Below, one piece after another: positions 18,672 through 29,900 of a DNA stretch of 64,000 nt. This stretch comes from Fodinicola feengrottensis. GTDB taxonomy: Bacteria; Actinomycetota; Actinomycetes; Mycobacteriales; HKI-0501. The DNA lies in the NCBI RefSeq assembly GCF_010993775.1, contig NZ_WOTO01000022.1, positions 60,412 through 124,411 on the forward strand. Reading direction: 5' to 3'. Position 1 is the stretch's first letter. The number at the start of each line of letters is the position of its first letter. A program made the translations under genes and the position numbers. Under the pieces are notes generated by a model. It made no database searches and was not told where the DNA came from. It was given only the letters and a program-made list of their open reading frames with translations.

Positions 18672-19139
18672 ATGGTCCAGCGCACCAGGTTCGACGACAG
18701 CGAGTGCCCGGTCGCCCGGTCCGTGGACGCGATCGGCGACTGGTGGTCGTTGTTGATCGTCCGGGACGCCTTCGACGACTGCCGCCGGTTCGGTGATTTC
18801 CAGCGCAGCCTGGGCGTCGCCAAGAACATCCTCACCGCTCGACTGCGAACGTTGGTCGCGCAAGGCATTCTGGAAACCGCGCCGGCCGCGGACGGCAGCG
18901 CCTACCGCGAATATGTCCTGACCGGAAAAGGTCGAGCGCTGTTTCCGGTCATCGTGGCACTTCGCCAGTGGGGCGAGCAGCATTTCTTCGAACCCGGTGA
19001 ACCGCATTCGGAGTTGATCGACCGGCGTCGCGGGCAACCCCTGCGGGCGCTGGAAATTCGCGCCACGGACGGGCACATCGTCGGTCCGGATGACACTTTT
19101 GTCGAAAAAGCACCATCGCCAGGTGACTCGACGGGGTGA
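18672..19139 (+). CDS. HxlR-family transcriptional regulator
   Basis: Intact, about 155 residues. The HxlR winged helix is clear: CPVARSVDAIGDWWSLLIVRD, RRFGDFQRSLGVAKNILTAR, LVAQGILETAPAADGSAYREYVLT split over the recognition helix and wing. ATG 18672 is preferred to ATG 18648 because GGAGGTGAGG lies just upstream. The Cys near the N-terminus (DDSECPVAR) is conserved in many HxlR proteins and can sense electrophiles or redox change. It is divergent from an MFS efflux-type gene, its probable target. Confidence 0.9.
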   Translation: MVQRTRFDDSECPVARSVDAIGDWWSLLIVRDAFDDCRRFGDFQRSLGVAKNILTARLRTLVAQGILETAPAADGSAYREYVLTGKGRALFPVIVALRQWGEQHFFEPGEPHSELIDRRRGQPLRALEIRATDGHIVGPDDTFVEKAPSPGDSTG

Positions 19140-19162
19140 CCCCGCCGAGTCCCGCGGCGGAC

Positions 19163-19600
19163 TCAGCTCTCCAGAGCAGCGTCCAGGGTGATCGTCGTAC
19201 CGCTGAGGGCCTTGCTGACTGGGCAGGTCTTCTCGGCGGTCTCGGCGAGCTCAGCGAACTTGTCAGCCGTGACGCCGTCGACCTTGGCCCGCAAGGTGAT
19301 CGCGATCCCGCTGATTTTGAAGCCGCCGCCGGCTTCCGGGCCAAGCGTGACCTCGGCACTGACGTCGATCGACTGTGCGGTCAGGTCGTTCGCGCCCAGA
19401 ACTCCGGAAAGATTCATCGCGAGGCACGATGAGTGGGCCGCCGCGATCAGCTCCTCCGGACTGGTCTGCCCGTCCGGGTTGCCGGCCCGAGTGGGGAAGG
19501 AAACCTCGAACTGGCCGGCGTTGGACGAATCGAGCGTGACGATTCCCTTACCATCCTGCAATCCACCTTCCCAGTGGGTGGTGGCGTCGCGACTGGGCAT
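19163..19600 (-). CDS. OsmC-family peroxiredoxin
   Basis: Intact, 145 residues, OsmC subfamily. Key segments are ATTHWEGGLQDGKGIVTLDS, TSPEELIAAAHSSCLAMNLS with the first catalytic Cys, and AEKTCPVSKALSGT with the second. OsmC/Ohr proteins reduce organic hydroperoxides with a lipoyl/thiol partner. ATG 19600 has AGGAGG 6 nt upstream. It lies 44 bp after an OhrR-like MarR gene and two genes after a nitric oxide synthase, all on the same strand, which suggests a joint redox/nitrosative-stress role. Confidence 0.92.
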   Translation of the reverse strand: MPSRDATTHWEGGLQDGKGIVTLDSSNAGQFEVSFPTRAGNPDGQTSPEELIAAAHSSCLAMNLSGVLGANDLTAQSIDVSAEVTLGPEAGGGFKISGIAITLRAKVDGVTADKFAELAETAEKTCPVSKALSGTTITLDAALES

Positions 19601-19644
19601 GTCGTCCTCCTGCTTTTTTCGCGCCGTCTGACGGCGACTTTTGG

Positions 19645-20109
19645 CTACCTTGCTCGGGTCGAGTCGGTCAAGGCTCGAAGTGTCTCGATCAGGTCGTGAG
19701 CCGCCCGCTCGTCCAGGCCAACCGCACACTGGATGTGCGGTGGGATCGCCCGCGCTTTGAGCCGCAACGCGTCACCGTCAGCGGTCAACGCCACCGTCAC
19801 ACTGCGCTCATCGCCGGCGGCCCGCTGTCGGGTGATCAGCCCCTGCTGCTCAAGCCTCTTCAGCAGCGGCGACACCGTCCCGTAATCCAGCTGCAACGCC
19901 GCGCCGATCTCCTTGACCGGCACCGGGCTGCGCTCCCACAGCACCAACAGCGCCAAATACTGCGGATACGTCAGCCCCATCTGCGCCAACAACGGCCGAT
20001 AGACATCCGTCACCGCCCGCGACGCGGCGTACAACGCGAAGCACAGCTGGCCATCCAGCGCCAGCGCCTCATCACCCTCTGATCTCGACACCCCAGAACC
20101 ATAGCCCAC
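19645..20109 (-). CDS. MarR-family regulator, OhrR-like
   Basis: Intact, 154 residues. DGQLCFALYAASRAVTDVYR carries the redox-sensing Cys at the position used by OhrR. The winged helix follows: YPQYLALLVLWERSPVPVKE, LQLDYGTVSPLLKRLEQQGL, RSVTVALT. OhrR senses organic peroxides and represses ohr/osmC genes, and here an OsmC-type gene follows 44 bp downstream. ATG 20109 is used; GTG 20091 (VSRSEGDE) is an alternative start. It lies only 23 bp after the nitric oxide synthase gene. Confidence 0.9.
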   Translation of the reverse strand: MGYGSGVSRSEGDEALALDGQLCFALYAASRAVTDVYRPLLAQMGLTYPQYLALLVLWERSPVPVKEIGAALQLDYGTVSPLLKRLEQQGLITRQRAAGDERSVTVALTADGDALRLKARAIPPHIQCAVGLDERAAHDLIETLRALTDSTRAR

Positions 20110-20132
20110 GATTACATCGCGCGCAATCTATC

Positions 20133-21403
20133 TCAGTCCGGGGGCATGACGCAGAGGAAGGACTGTTCGACGCCCGCGTCGCCCGGGGCCGGGTCCTGGT
20201 CAGCCGCGACCGGGCGGAAGAACTGCGGCCCGGACGACTCGTGAAAGTCGTAGTAGCGGTGAAACGTACTGGTGAGGCCGCCGGAAATCGGTGGTACGAG
20301 CCAGCTCCAGTCGGCCGGACACTCCCGACCCGCGCGTTCCTCTCGCGCCACGTGACGCGCGAACAGCTGGGCCTCGGTGTGGTGGTCACTCACGCGTACG
20401 CCGGCTGCCGCGAAGGAATGGTGCACCGCGCGGGTCAGTTCGATGGCCGCGCGGTCCGCCCAGAGGGTGTCGGGGCGGCTGGTGTCCAGCCGCATGGCCT
20501 CGGCGATGATCGGCAGCTGGTCATAGCGCGCGCGGTCGGCGAGGTCGCGCGCGCGCCGATCTCGGTGCCGACAAACCATCCGCTGAAGGGTGCGGTCGGA
20601 TAGACGATTCCGCCGGCGTACAAGGCCATGTCGCTCACGACCGGCAGCCCAAACCACCGCAGGCCCAGTTCACCGAACCACGGATAGTCCGGGTGCGAGA
20701 GCTCCACCTCGGGGACCACCGCGGGCGGCAACGATCGCACCCGCGAACAGCCGTGCGGATCACGCATAACCAGCGGGAGAACGTCGAACCGCCCGCGCTG
20801 GCGGGGCGGTGACCAGCCAGCGTGTACGGCCGCCGCGGTGAGGCCGCGATTTTTGGCGTCTCCCAACGTTCCTGGACCTTTGAGCCGATAGCCGGCGTAG
20901 CACAGAAGCTGCGGGCTGATGATCTCCACGCCTGGCTCCGCGGCTTCGCGCGGCGCGAACACCGTGATCATCGGCCTGATGTGACCACCGTTGTAGCTGG
21001 CCTCCAGGTGCTCGCAGCAATGCTGGAAGACCTCGTCCACCGTCTGGACCGCACGCAGGTCACGGACTCGCAGGCTGCTCCAGTAAAGCCGGCCGACGCA
21101 ACGAGCACTGTTGCGCCACGCCACCCGCGCTCCCCAGGTCAGTTCGTCAGCGGTATGGACATATCCTCCTGTTTCGGCGATCTGTCGGCGTACGCCCCGC
21201 AGCCGCTCACCCAACACTGCCTCAGTTTTGTTCTGTTCCAGGTGAAACGCCTGAAGGAATTCCTCGGCCACCGAATAAAGCGACGGCTCATCCAGCCCCC
21301 TCCGCAGCGCGGATGGATAGGTCGTCGCCCCGACCGGCAGCTCGGAACCATCGCGCGATGCCAGCTCGGTCACGTCCCCGGACCGCGGCAATCGACGGCT
21401 CAT
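20133..21403 (-). CDS. nos: Bacterial nitric oxide synthase, oxygenase domain (apparent frameshift)
   Basis: Makes NO from L-arginine. The product has TWGARVAWRNSARCVGRLYW with the heme-ligating Cys, then EASYNGGHIRPMITVFAPRE, FDVLPLVMRDP, YPWFGELGLRWFGLPVVSDM, GGIVYPTAPFSGWFVGTEIG with the substrate-binding Glu, and LTSTFHRYYDF near the pterin site. There is no reductase domain, as in other bacterial NOS. The frame breaks in the CG repeat at 20544-20557; removing one CG unit joins the halves (423 residues). It is the first gene of a co-directional NOS-OhrR-OsmC group. In Streptomyces, NOS can serve thaxtomin nitration, but no such biosynthetic genes are in this window; protection from oxidative stress fits the context better. 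Confidence 0.93.
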
Positions 21404-21729
21404 GACGGCCTTCCCCCACTCGAGGACATGAAAAGGCCCACGAGACGCTGCCAGTGGGACATGCCTCGTGGTCACCGGACGCTATCGGCCGGCGCGGTCA
21501 GCAGGATATTCGCGCGACCGGAAAACAGACGGCCGGAGAATGTCATGAAAGAAGACCCATCGCGTGTCCGATTCGGGGTGTCGACATGGCTTTTCGCCGA
21601 GAGTGGGGTTTTGTCCCACACTCGACAGGTGCGGCGCCATGCCCGACGTGAACTCGACTACCGCCCTCGCGACGATGCGGGATCGTACGCGGCCACCCTG
21701 CGATACCAGGAAGATGTTTGCGAAGGCGG
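21404..21729. other. Intergenic region with a repeated hairpin
   Basis: This 326-bp gap lies between the NOS start and the end of the first GH123-like gene. It must hold the NOS promoter. At 21601-21623 there is a hairpin with GTGGGG/CCCAC arms around TTTTGT, nearly the reverse complement of the element at 63193-63225. Short open frames on the plus strand, such as one from 21545, have no recognisable motif, and I do not call them genes. Confidence 0.45.
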
Positions 21730-24700
21730 CTACCCCGCGTGGACTTCGATCTCGGAGAGTTGAGCCCGGTAGCTCCCGAACCCATCGGCACTCAGCTTGG
21801 TGGCCAGGACTCGGACATACCTCGTTGTCACTGGCGCGAAGGCGAAGACCTGCGGCATCGCATCCGGCGCCGGATAGCCGGTTTTGGATACCAAAGTCGA
21901 CCAGGAAGCTCCGTCCGTGGACTGCTGAACAGCGAAATCAACGGGGAAGCAACTTCCCGTCGCCGGCCCGTCGGTACGCGCGTAAAGCGTCACGTCCTTG
22001 ATTTGGCTCAATGCCCCGAGATCAACCGAGACCCACTCTGTCTGTGTCGCGGCGGTGGCGCCGCCCGACGACCAACCCATCGGGCTTGCGAGCGCTGACA
22101 ACCACGAACCGTCGGTCGCGCAGGCAGCTCCCCAACCCTCGGACGGCGACTCGTACGAACTGGATGACGTCACTGGCCGTCCGGCGGCGAGGTTTCCACC
22201 GTACGCAGCGATTTCGGCGAGCTGGAAATGGTACGCGCCGAACTGGTCGGCGGTCAGTTTTGTGGCGGTGACGCGTACATAGCGAGCCTGTGTGGTACCA
22301 AAAGCGAAAGCCTGATTCACCGCCGCCGGCTTGGGGTATCCCGTTTTGGTCGCGACTGTCGTCCAAGTGCTGCCGTCGGTGGACAGTGAGATGGTGAAAT
22401 CACTCGGGAAACCGGAGCCGGCATTCGTACCGTCCGAGCGCGGGTAGAGGTCGACGCGGCCCACTGGATACGACCGTCCAAAGTCGACGGTCACGGTCTG
22501 AGCGGTGCCTGGGTCGGTGGAACCCGCGCTGGACCAGCCAAGCCCTCCGGTCACCCGACGCGGTCTGCCCGTTCACCGCCGCGGTCGGCGCCCACCCGTC
22601 GGCGGTGTAAGTGCTGGTGACCGTCACCGCCTTGCCTTCGGCGTAGTTCACCTCCGGATTGACCGAGAATCCGGAGAACCGCGCGCTCGCTCCACCCGTG
22701 ACCAGAGCAACATTTCCGATCACAAAGGCGGAGTCGTTGACCGTGAGGATCGGGGTGGCAGCCGGTCCCGCACACACCGTCAGGGTGGATCCGAGCGCGA
22801 CCACTTTCAGCCGGGTCGGGCTGGCGGTGGTGAAGCCTGGCACCTGCGCTTTGCCCAGGGTGTCCCCCGAACGGTAGACGAAAACCTCGCCGTTTCGTCG
22901 CAGGGCGACCATATATCCGGTGTCCATATCGGACCCGTTCGCGCTGCGCACCACCAACCCGGCCCAGTTGGTGTCGCCGCCGCTGCTGTTCACTCCGGTG
23001 ATCTGTACGTCCACGGTCGCGGCGAAGTCGCCGTATGCGCGCGCTTTCAGGCGGACGTGTAACCCCAGTTCGCCGAGGAATCGGTCTGGTTGTAACCACC
23101 GCCGGACACCGACCAGGCGCCCTGGACGTGCACCCAGTTTCGCTCGTCCGCGAAACCGTCGGTGAGCGGAAAGCGGCTGTCCCCCCGGCCGGCGAGGTCA
23201 ACGCGTCCAGCAGATGCCGGTGCGCGGCAACAACATCTTCACCGTTACGTGTGTAGGTGGTGGAGTCGGTGATCAGGGTATTGGCCACCGCGTGAGCTGT
23301 GACTGGTTTCGTACGCGCCAACGCCGTCAGCAGCTCGAAGTCCTCAATGCCGTCCAGTTGCGCCTCACTGCGGACGCTGTCGTAAACGTCCAGCGCGGGT
23401 TTGTTGGGGCGTACCAACCAGGCGTCGCCATTTTGGTGGCCGTCGAAGGTGTCAGCGGCGGTCCAGCCAGCCGCCACCGAACCGTTCACCCAGTAGTTCC
23501 AGCCCCAGTGCAGATAGCCGGACGCGCCGATTTTCCACAGCAACCAGGGGATCAACCGCGTCTTGTCCAGGTGATATCGGATGAAGCGGTTCATGTAGTT
23601 GCCCTGCGGGATAATGCAGGTGTAGAGCCAGAGTTCCTTCCCGGGCGTCTGGCGGAATTTCTGGTAGGTGGCGACGCTGTTCTGGTAGACCTCGGTGGTC
23701 GGCGTGACGGTGGTGAGGATCTTGTCCAGATCGGGCATGTTCGTGTTGTGCGCCTCGTTCGTCCGCGGGTGCGGAAAATACTGCGCATATTTGGCGTAGA
23801 GCCAGGTCGCCGCGGAGACCTGCGCCGTCGAACTGGGCTCGTCGAGCGCGCTGAAATAGAAGATGTCGGTCCACCCCTTGGTGTCGAGGTGGGCTTTCAG
23901 AGCGGGAAACACCTTGTCCAGATAGGCATTGGCAACCGCGGAATTCGGAGTTACCAGGACTTTCTGGGTGCTGCCACCGACATTCTGCAGGATCTCCACC
24001 TGCGGACCGGCGCCCTCCAGCAGCGTGGGCGTGTAGATGTACGAGAGTGCGCCAGCATCGACGAACAACTGAACGAACCGATCGAAACTCTGCCAGCCGA
24101 ACGTGTAGTTGCCAGCACTGTCGATCGTGGTGTTCGGAATGAGCAGCGCCTGGAAATCGGCGTAGATCACGTTGTTCCGGTGCAGGGCGTTTTTTTCGCG
24201 AAGTTCCCCATGACCGTCCACCAACGGTCGTCGAACATCGTGCACCCGTACTGCAACGGCACCGCCTGGATCGTGCCGGTGTAGTCCCAGCCAGCCGAGG
24301 TGAACCAGTTGTTCATCTTCAACGTGCTCTGGTTCGCGGCCGGGATGGCCACGTCATAGACCTGCACCGAAATCGGCACTGGAACGTCCCCACCACTGGT
24401 GGAAACCGTTACGGTGCCGGCGTACCGGCCAGCCGCCTGACCGGCGGGCACTCGTACGCCAACGTGGTACGGCTGCGTGGTGTTCGCCGCGACGGAGATC
24501 GCGGCATTATCCATCAGCGCGTCGTAGAAAATCGAAGCGCCGCCGGGCGCAGCCTGCATGTCGCCGTCCACCGTGTCCACGTTCGGGTGCGGATATTCGC
24601 GTCGGATCTGGACTTGGGTGGCCGGCAGCACCGCGCCGCCGGGGCCGGTCAGATCGGTGACGGTCAGCTGGACACCGGACACCGCGCTGGCCGGCCGCAC

Positions 24701-24969
24701 CATGATCTGGGCGGCCTCGTGCTCGCCTTTCGCCGCGGCCAGTGAGACGGCCTGAATCGAGCCAGCCACCGAAGTGGAAAAAAAACCCGGTCGGACCCGC
24801 CCTGCGCCCAGACGGCTACCCCCCCGGCCGCGCCGAACGCGACCTGTGGCCACGCCAGCGGCGCGGCGCCGACAGCCGCGACGGCGGCAGCACCGCGCAA
24901 CAGGCTCCGGCGGCTCAGCGGCTGACCGGCGATGGAAGGAAAACTCGGCTCGGTTGGCATGCCCGACAT
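21730..24969 (-). CDS. Secreted GH123-like (DUF4091) protein with C-terminal discoidin domains, copy 1 (apparent frameshifts)
   Basis: Starts MSGMPTEPSF and has a Tat signal (RRSLLRGAAAVAAVGAAPLA). Next come an N-terminal beta domain (AAAKGEHEAAQIMVRPASAV), and a catalytic-type domain around residues 230-590 (VIYADFQALLIPNTTIDSAG, TDIFYFSALDEPS with an Asp-Glu pair like GH123 enzymes, YLHWGWNYW). A jelly-roll laminin-G-like domain (GDTNWAGLVVRSANGSDMDT) and two F5/8C discoidin domains (DGSWLSALASPMGWSSGG, RYVRVLATKLSADGF) follow. About 1,080 residues. Frames change at an A8 run (24778-24785), a T7 run (24190-24196), near 23185 and near 22555. It probably hydrolyses a GalNAc-type glycan outside the cell; the substrate is inferred from the family only. 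Confidence 0.85.
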
Positions 24970-25065
24970 AGTGAACAGCGTGACAGACCACCACAAGGCC
25001 AAACAGCCGTTTAGACCTCTACCGGTCTCAATTGCGTTGCGATCGACCTTCGTCGTTGGAAAGAT

Positions 25066-25923
25066 TCATACTTTCGATGCATAAAGATCAGTTAATAATT
25101 CGACCACGGATCGAGTGGCCGGGTGTGGGTCGTCGCGCCACCACGCCAGCCGTACGGCAATCGGTGCGGCGTCTTTCAAAAGCCGAAAGACAATGCCTTT
25201 ACGCGGATATTGCGTGACGGTGCTTTCCGGGGTGATGCCGACAAAACGACCGGTCCCGATCGAGATGAGCCAGTCGTCGATATCAGTGGTGTATTCCACC
25301 GCCGGGCGCGTCTGGGGTGGCCACATCTCGGGCGTGGTCGTGCCGGTCCGCCGATCGACCAACAACACCCGCTCGCTGACCTCGGCCAACCGGATCGCCC
25401 GCCGCCTGGCCCAAGGATCGTCCGCGGCCACCACACAGAATCGCCTTTCGAGGCCGACGATAACGCTCTCAAAACGCCGTTCGTCCGGTTCGTTGCGCAG
25501 CACCGCGAGATCGCAGGCGCCCTCGACCAATCCAGCGGTCGGCGAGTTCGTACGCACCAGCTGCAGCTCGACGGTCGGCGAAACAGTGGCCCACCGACGT
25601 TGGAAAGTCTGCGTGTGCCGGCCCATCGCCGACCACGCATAGCCGATCCGCAACCTGGTGTGCCCGCTGGTCGCGTCGCTGACCAGCGCCTCGGCCTCGG
25701 CCAGCAGCCGCCGGGCGTGGCCGAGCACCCGGGTGCCGGTCGCGGTCAGCGTCACTTCCCTGGACGTACGCCGAAGCAGCCGGACGCCGAGCGCGGATTC
25801 CAGCGCTGCCACCGTCCGGGACACCGCGGCCTGCGAAACCCCCAACTCGACGGCGGCATCGGTGAAGGTGCCGGTGTCGACGATGGCGACCAGGCACCGC
25901 AACTGCCGCAGCTCCACATGCAT
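25066..25923 (-). CDS. LysR-family transcriptional regulator
   Basis: Intact, 285 residues. DNA-binding part MHVELRQLRCLVAIVDTGTF, LGVSQAAVSRTVAALESALG; effector domain from GHTRLRIGYAWSAMGRHT to the end, with GACDLAVLRNEP and STGTGRFVGITPES-like ligand-loop residues (ISIGTGRFVGITPE). It is divergent from an EamA transporter gene across 68 bp, the classical arrangement in which LysR controls the transporter. ATG 25929 would add two residues. It sits between the two GH123-like paralogues. Confidence 0.9.
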   Translation of the reverse strand: MHVELRQLRCLVAIVDTGTFTDAAVELGVSQAAVSRTVAALESALGVRLLRRTSREVTLTATGTRVLGHARRLLAEAEALVSDATSGHTRLRIGYAWSAMGRHTQTFQRRWATVSPTVELQLVRTNSPTAGLVEGACDLAVLRNEPDERRFESVIVGLERRFCVVAADDPWARRRAIRLAEVSERVLLVDRRTGTTTPEMWPPQTRPAVEYTTDIDDWLISIGTGRFVGITPESTVTQYPRKGIVFRLLKDAAPIAVRLAWWRDDPHPATRSVVELLTDLYASKV

Positions 25924-25991
25924 AACCAAAGCGTATCAATCGTCCAGACTATGCATTTTGCGAAAGTGCGACGCTGACGCATGGTGGACGT
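25924..25991. promoter_or_regulatory. LysR/EamA divergent promoter region
   Basis: The 68-bp gap is unusually AT-rich for this window. ATGCAT occurs at the LysR start (25918-25923) and again at 25950-25955, and AATGC/GCATT elements recur. The region must hold both promoters and the LysR site. The exact site cannot be fixed. Confidence 0.4.
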
Positions 25992-26927
25992 ATGAAGGAC
26001 AACCGTCTGACCGGTACCGCGCTGATGATCGGCAGCGCGCTGTCCAACCAGACCGGCGCGGCCATCGGCTCACTCGCCTTTCCGGTCATTGGTCCGATCG
26101 GGGTGGTGGCGGTACGGCAATGGGTCGCGGCCGTCGTCCTGCTGACCATCGGCCGGCCGAAGTTTCGGTCGTACACCTGGGCACAATGGTGGCCGATTCT
26201 GTTGCTGGCCGTCGTTTTCGGGACGATGAACCTCTCCCTCTACACGGCGATCGGCCGGATCGGCCTCGGGCTTGCCGTGACACTGGAGTTTCTCGGCCCA
26301 CTCACCGTCGCATTGGCCTCGTCACGCCGTGCGCTCGATATCGGGTGCGCGGCGATGGCCGCCGCCGGCGTTCTCTGGCTGACTCGTCCGCAACCGTCCG
26401 CCGACTATTTCGGCATCGGACTCGCGCTGCTCGCGGCCGGCTGCTGGGCCTCGTACATTCTGCTCAACCGAACGATCGGCCGCCGGTTGGACGGAGCGCA
26501 AGGGTCGGCGACAGCGGCCGGCATTTCCGGGCTGGTGTTCGTCCCGATCGGGATCGTCGTCCTGCTGCACCACCGGCCGTCGGTGGCGACCATCGCTTTC
26601 GCCGCCACCGGTGGCATTCTGTCCTCGGCCATCCCGTTTCTCGCTGACCTGCTGGCCCTGCGGCTGGTCCCCACCCAGTTCTTCGGACTGTTCATGAGCG
26701 TTAACCCCGTATTCGCCGCGATCATCGGCCTCGTCATCCTGCGCCAGCACCTGGGCTGGACCGAATGGCTGGCGATCCTCGCGATCATCGCGGCGAATGC
26801 GGTGAACGGGCTGGGAGCTACGCTGCGTGGACCTGGATTTCGGAAATCTGGGCCCGGTAACTGCCGTGATCATCCGCGGACAGCTGACTCACCTGCACCC
26901 GTACGTACCGAGTCGTCACAGGTGTGA
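25992..26927 (+). CDS. EamA/DMT-superfamily transporter
   Basis: A 311-residue membrane protein with about ten predicted helices in two EamA repeats. Segments include LAVVFGTMNLSLYTAIGRIG, GLAVTLEFLGPLTVAL, ALLAAGCWASYILLNRTIGR and FFGLFMSVNPVFAAIIGLVI, close to RhtA-type amino-acid/homoserine exporters. The last ~35 residues (TLRGPGFRKSGPGNCRDH onward) are hydrophilic and lie opposite the end of the convergent GH123-like gene, overlapping it by about 110 bp. A normal EamA protein would end near GLGAT, so the tail may come from a lost stop codon or an indel. Divergent from LysR. Confidence 0.88.
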   Translation: MKDNRLTGTALMIGSALSNQTGAAIGSLAFPVIGPIGVVAVRQWVAAVVLLTIGRPKFRSYTWAQWWPILLLAVVFGTMNLSLYTAIGRIGLGLAVTLEFLGPLTVALASSRRALDIGCAAMAAAGVLWLTRPQPSADYFGIGLALLAAGCWASYILLNRTIGRRLDGAQGSATAAGISGLVFVPIGIVVLLHHRPSVATIAFAATGGILSSAIPFLADLLALRLVPTQFFGLFMSVNPVFAAIIGLVILRQHLGWTEWLAILAIIAANAVNGLGATLRGPGFRKSGPGNCRDHPRTADSPAPVRTESSQV

Positions 26928-29900
26928 AGCCGAAAATCTGTGGTTGGCCGTCCGGAGTCGGATAGCCGGCCTTTGATGCCAAGGTGGTGAAAGTGGAGAA
27001 GCTGGGATCTGACGAGCATCGAATCTCGAAGTTCACCGGGAAACACTGGCCAGTCAGGCCGCCGTCGGTACGGCCGTAGAGCGTCACGTCCTTGATCGGG
27101 ACCTGGGCTTGCAGATCGACGGTGAGGTATTCGGTGTGGTGCGGGTCTGTGGAGCCGCCGGACGACCATCCCATCGGGGTGCCGAGCGCGGACAACCACG
27201 AGCCGTCGGTCGCCGCGGCGGCGCCCCAGCCCTCCGCCGGCGACTCGTACGAACTGCTGGCCGTCACCGGCCGGCCGAGCGCGAGATTTTCGCCGTACAT
27301 GGCGATCTGCGAGAGCTGGAAATAGTACGCCCCGAACTGGTCAGCGGTGAGTTTTGTCGCGTTCACCGAGATAGCGCGGATCTGCCTGGTGGGGAAGGTG
27401 AATGTCTGTACGGCCGCACCAGGTTTGGGATAGTTGACCTCGTTCAGGATGGTCGTCCAGGTGACGTTGTCCGGCGACACCGCGATGCTGAAATCGGTCG
27501 GAAACCCCAGGCCGGCGTTCGCGCCGTCCGTCCGCGGGGTGAGGTCGATCCGGTTGACCGGATAGGCCCGCCCGCAGTCGACGACGATCGCCTCGCTCTT
27601 GCTCGGATCGGTGGAACCGGCACTGGACCAGCCCCAACGCGCCGCTGGTCGAACCGGCCTGGCCGTTCACGACAGCGGTCGGCGACCACCCGTCGGCGCT
27701 GTGCGAGGTGGAAACGTTGACCGCCTTGCCCTCGGCGTAGTTCACCTCCGGGTTAACGGCGAAATTGGCGAACCGGGCGCTGGCTCCGCCAGTCACCAGA
27801 GCGAGGTTTCCAGCTGTGAAACCAGTGTTGTTGATGGTCAGGAACGGAATCGCCGCGGGACCCCCGCAAATCGTCAGGGTGGAGCCCAGCGCCACCACCT
27901 TCAGCCGGCTCGCGCTCGCGGTGGTGAACCCGGGCATCTGCGCATGACCCAACGGATCCCCCGACCGATAGACGAATACATCGCCGTTTCGGCGCATGGC
28001 GATCAGATATCCACTGTCCATATCGGACGCGTTGGCACTGCGGATGACCATGCCCGCCCAGTTGGTGTCGCCGCCGTTGCTGTTCACGCCGGTGATCAGC
28101 ACGTCAACGGACGCCACGAAATCGCGATAGCCGCGGCCCTTCAACGCGGCGGTGTATCCCCAGTTCGCCGACGAGTCGGTCTGGTTGTAGCCGCCGCCGG
28201 ACACGGACCAACTGCCCTGGGAATGAGTCCAGTTGCGCTCGTCGGCGAATCCGTCGACGACCGGGAAACGGCTGTCGCCGTCGGGCGAGACCAAGGCATC
28301 CAGCAGGTGCCGGTGCGCGGCCACCACGTCCTCGCCGCTACGGGTGTAGTTCTGGGTGTCGGAAATCAGCGTGTTCGCCACCGCGTACGCGGTCGCCGGT
28401 TTGGTACGCGCGAGGGCGGTCAGCAGCTCGTAGTCCTCGATCCCGTCCAGCTGCGCTTCGCTGCGAATGCTGTCATAGACGTCCAACGCGCCCTTGTTCG
28501 GGCGTACCAACCACTTGTCGCCGGTCTGCTCGCCGTCGAACGTGTTCGAAGCGGTGAACGCGGTTCCCGCCTGATTCGAGTCGACCCAGTAGTTCCAGCC
28601 CCAATGCAGATAGCCGGTCGCCCCGATTTTCCAGAGCATCCAGGGAATCAGCCGCGTCTTGTCCAGGTGGAACCGCATGAAACGGTTCATATACCGGCCC
28701 TGCGGCCAAATGCAGTTGTAGAGCCAGAGTTCCTTGCCGGAAAGGCGAAGTTTCTGGTACGGCCCGACCAGGTCATGGTAGAGCGAATAGAGCGGCGCGG
28801 TCGTGGTGATCAGCTGTTCGTTGGCTGGCAACCACGCGGAGTGCGCCTCCGCCGTGTGTGGGTTCGGAAAATATTGCGCGTATTTGCCGTAGAGCCAGGC
28901 TGCCGCGTCGGTCTGAATATGCGAACGCGGTTCGTCCAATGCGCTGAAGTAGAAGATATCGGTCCAGCCCTTGGCATCCAGGTGCGCTCTCAAAGCCGGC
29001 AGCACCTTGTCCAGGTACGCGTTGGCCGTCGCGCTTCCCGGCGCCACCAACACCTTCTGGGTGGATCCGTTGACGTTCTGCAGGATCTCCACGTTGACGG
29101 CGACATCGTCCACGCCCGGATTTGGCTTGGTGTTATACCACTCCAGAAGCGTCGGCGTGTAGATGTGCTTGAGCGCACCCGCGTCGACGAACAACTGGAT
29201 GAAACGGTCGAAGGTCTGCCAACCGAAGGTGTAGTTGCCGGCACCATCGATGGTCGTGTTCGGGATCAGCAGCGCCTGGAAGTCCGCGTAGATCACGTTG
29301 TTCCGGTGCAGCGCGTGGTTTTTCGCGAAGTTCGCCATCACTGTCCACCACCGCGCGTCGTACATGCTGCATCCGTACTGCAGCGGTACGGATTGCTGGG
29401 TTCCGGTGTAGTCCCAGCCCGCCGAGGTGAACCAGTTGTTCATTTTCAACGTGCCCTGCGTAGGTGCCGGCATGGAGACGTTGTAGACCTGGACACTGAT
29501 GGGTACCGAGACACTGCCACCGCTGGAGGAAACCGTGACCGTGCCCGTGTGATCCCGGCAGTTTGGTCGGCCGGCACTCGTACGCCGACGTGGTACGGCT
29601 GGGTCGTGTTCGCGGCGACCGTGATCGGCGCGTTGTCGAGCAGGGCGTCGTAATAGACGTTCGTACCGGACGGCCCGACCTCGTTGTCAGTCGGAGTGCC
29701 GATCGGATCCTGCCCCATCGCGTCGACATTGCCGTGCGGATACTGCCGGCGAAGCTGGATCTGGCTGGCCGCGATGGTGGCGCCGCCAGGCCCGGTCAGC
29801 GCGGTCGTCGAAAGCGACACCCCGGACAGGGCGGACGACGATCGCACCATCACCTGCGCGGCCTCGTGCTCGCCTTTGGCCGCTCCCAAGGAAATCGTGG

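Noticed and set aside
20133..21403. Thaxtomin-like biosynthetic cluster (NOS plus P450)
   Set aside because: The P450 lies 6 kb away with its own TetR regulator, and there is no peptide synthetase in the window.
27599..29653. 684-codon open frame on the plus strand
   Set aside because: It is antisense to the GH123-like gene, has Arg/Val/Gly-rich composition and no family motif. Long shadow frames are common in DNA of this GC content.
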